From Hofstenia miamia (taxonomy: Eukaryota; Xenacoelomorpha; Acoela), in assembly GCA_004352715.1 (NCBI GenBank), contig SCFE01000040.1:2091317-2155316 (forward strand): a stretch of 64,000 nt of DNA, written 5' to 3'. A program made the position numbers and the translations under genes. Under the pieces are notes generated by a model, which saw nothing but the letters and a program-made list of their open reading frames with translations, made no database searches and had not been told where the DNA came from. Position 1 is the stretch's first letter, and each line of letters begins with the position of its first letter. Of this stretch, positions 62,901 through 64,000 are shown in pieces.

Positions 62901-63570
62901 TCGTTTTTTTAACAAAGATTTTTCAATTTACTTATCCTCAGAGCTCAATTCAGGTTTAATAAATACGTTCTTATTCTCGTAATCTCTTAACATATGGGCA
63001 TTCATTCAAACACACACCATTTCAATCAAATTGATCCAATATGTTTGTTTTTCTCTTTTTCCTACACGAAAAACACCATTCACTAGATTCCTATCGCATT
63101 ACAGAAAATCAAGTAGCTTCTATTTCTCGTTGATCATGATAACTTTCTCGTTAGTTTTTGCTCTCAGCTGGAACTCGAGTGTACCACTGATAGCAACTGG
63201 GCTTTGATTAAATTGCAAGGATTTCTGATGTTTACCTAGTACGCGTTCAAGCGGTATCCAAACTGTTACTTAACCAAAATTTCCTTTATATCAGTATTCA
63301 CCGCTTTCAATTGATCAATTTCGTTCAACGAATATTGAATGAGGGTTTTAACCTCAATATTTGTTGGTAAGCATTTTCCTTGAATATTTTAACAATTGTT
63401 TCTGCATTGCTACATCATCTCCAATCATGCTGTTGAAAACCTTGTGCAATTCTTGGATAGATGTAATGTGGCATCCTAATATGTTCATGGGAATTTTCTA
63501 TCATGGTCAATATCCTTATTGCATGTATTATATATCGCTCTGTACGAAGTTAAAAGTGGTAACATTTTAG
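59941..63570 (-). pseudogene. Degenerate LINE (ORF1, endonuclease, RT), Jockey/CR1/L2-like, interrupted by a hAT element
   Basis: Minus strand, 5' to 3'. ORF1 remains at about 62830-63480: SIQELHKVFNSMIGDDVAMQ, then AHMLRDYENKNVFIKPELSS and KSLLKKRYELIIGAVDRS...LYQNG, the pattern closing ORF1 proteins. Endonuclease piece at 62564-62760: LSVFVSSHNYYVNSLQESKL, and DLSRFEEHGGGSLLRYIS, whose GGG matches the APE-type endonuclease. Basic linker at about 61805-61985 (DSKELRDLVKLKRHSTKASN). RT: IPAWMDSTFANELVEPYLQL at about 61535-61594, YPETWKQVSVNSVPKVHR (about 61448-61500), then after the hAT insertion YDLENSIEPRPIAITV, QFAHKCGRSA and motif A LFLDYSSAFNTV (about 59980-60020). The RT motif B/C part is absent. 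Stops and frameshifts throughout ORF1, linker and RT. Confidence 0.85.
60247..61447. mobile_element. hAT-type element, 1.2 kb, with perfect 8-bp duplication, inside the LINE RT
   Basis: Left end CAGTGGCAGATCTATA, right-end complement AAGTAGCGGAGATATG (10 of 16 matched), followed on both sides by G-rich stretches (AGGGGCAGAGGGGC and AGAGGGGGCAAG). TACCTATG occurs exactly on both flanks (60239-60246 and 61448-61455), an 8-bp target-site duplication. No transposase is recognised in the 1,201 bp, so it is non-autonomous. Removing the element and one duplication copy joins VPKVHR to YDLENSIEPRPIAIT in one frame. Confidence 0.85.
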
Positions 63571-64000
63571 TTTAGAGCTTCGAAAACCGTTGTGACCTCC
63601 TTTCTTATAAGAGTCAACTTAGAATATAGAAAATGCTCGGACAAATTTTTTGCTTCGTTCACTCCTTTGTGAAAACTATTACACTATTAATTGATTTTTC
63701 TTCGTTTGCTAGTTAATTGAAACTTCACCTATTTTAGGATGTTGTGTCTTTTGTTGTTTGTAATATTTTTTACAAAGTGTCGCTTTGTTTTCAGATGTTG
63801 GATTCTTCATATTCGCCATAAATATATATGAATAACAGATGAGCCTGAATCTGCTGCAGAGGATAATTGTTTTAGAATATTTTTTGTTGGATTTAAATTT
63901 GTGAAAATGGGTTTTGTTGATCAATTTTTTTGAGTTTAGTGAGTAATGAATAATTTTTAAAAGACTTTAGCCACTATCCTCTAACAAATATATATATATA
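63571..64000. other. Upstream of the LINE remnant
   Basis: Minus-strand frame 63709-63816 (MANMKNPTSENKATLCKKYY) is Lys-rich and could be the start of the LINE ORF1, but this is only suggested by position. The window ends in a (TA)n tract (63989-64000). Confidence 0.3.

Overview
The window is AT-rich animal nuclear DNA from an unidentified invertebrate; an arthropod such as a crustacean would fit, but the sequence does not settle this. It shows GT..AG introns up to 17 kb, many (TA)n and (TAA)n microsatellites, three assembly gaps, and a dense population of Tc1/mariner, hAT, piggyBac and LINE elements. There are no operons, CRISPR arrays or rRNA genes, and I could not identify any tRNA.

Positions 911-47688 (+ strand) hold one host gene that fills most of the window. 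Seven short exons (911-1089, 1639-1688, 5848-5937, 23122-23241, 40122-40264, 46614-46668, 47363-47688) join with matching phase at all six junctions into a 320-residue C-terminal portion of a TNF receptor superfamily protein. In order it has a cysteine-rich domain with EDAR/TROY-like cysteine spacing, a second short cysteine cluster, a Thr/Pro-rich stalk, one transmembrane helix and a cytoplasmic tail whose end looks like a divergent death domain. The signal peptide and first cysteine-rich exon must lie upstream of the window. Several exons are too short to be visible as ORFs.

Introns carry transposon debris. Intron 2 holds a mariner element inserted in an older Tc1-like element of opposite orientation. 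Introns 3 to 5 hold five short hAT-type elements, several with target-site duplications, a GC-rich island that could be a cassette exon, and a 435-bp exact tandem duplication around a single N that is probably an assembly artefact.

Positions 48.2-64 kb, downstream of the receptor gene, form a transposon graveyard with repeated nesting: a Tc1-like element inside a hAT element (48.2-50.1 kb); a Tc1-like element with perfect 28-bp terminal repeats inside a piggyBac-like transposase gene (50.2-52.7 kb); a mariner fragment ending at a long (TAA)n tract (57.5-57.9 kb); LINE fragments; and a degenerate LINE (ORF1, endonuclease, reverse transcriptase) on the minus strand at 59.9-63.6 kb whose RT is split by a 1.2-kb hAT element with a perfect 8-bp duplication. 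In the piggyBac and LINE cases, removing the insertion and one duplication copy restores the host element's reading frame, which gives a clear order of insertion events.
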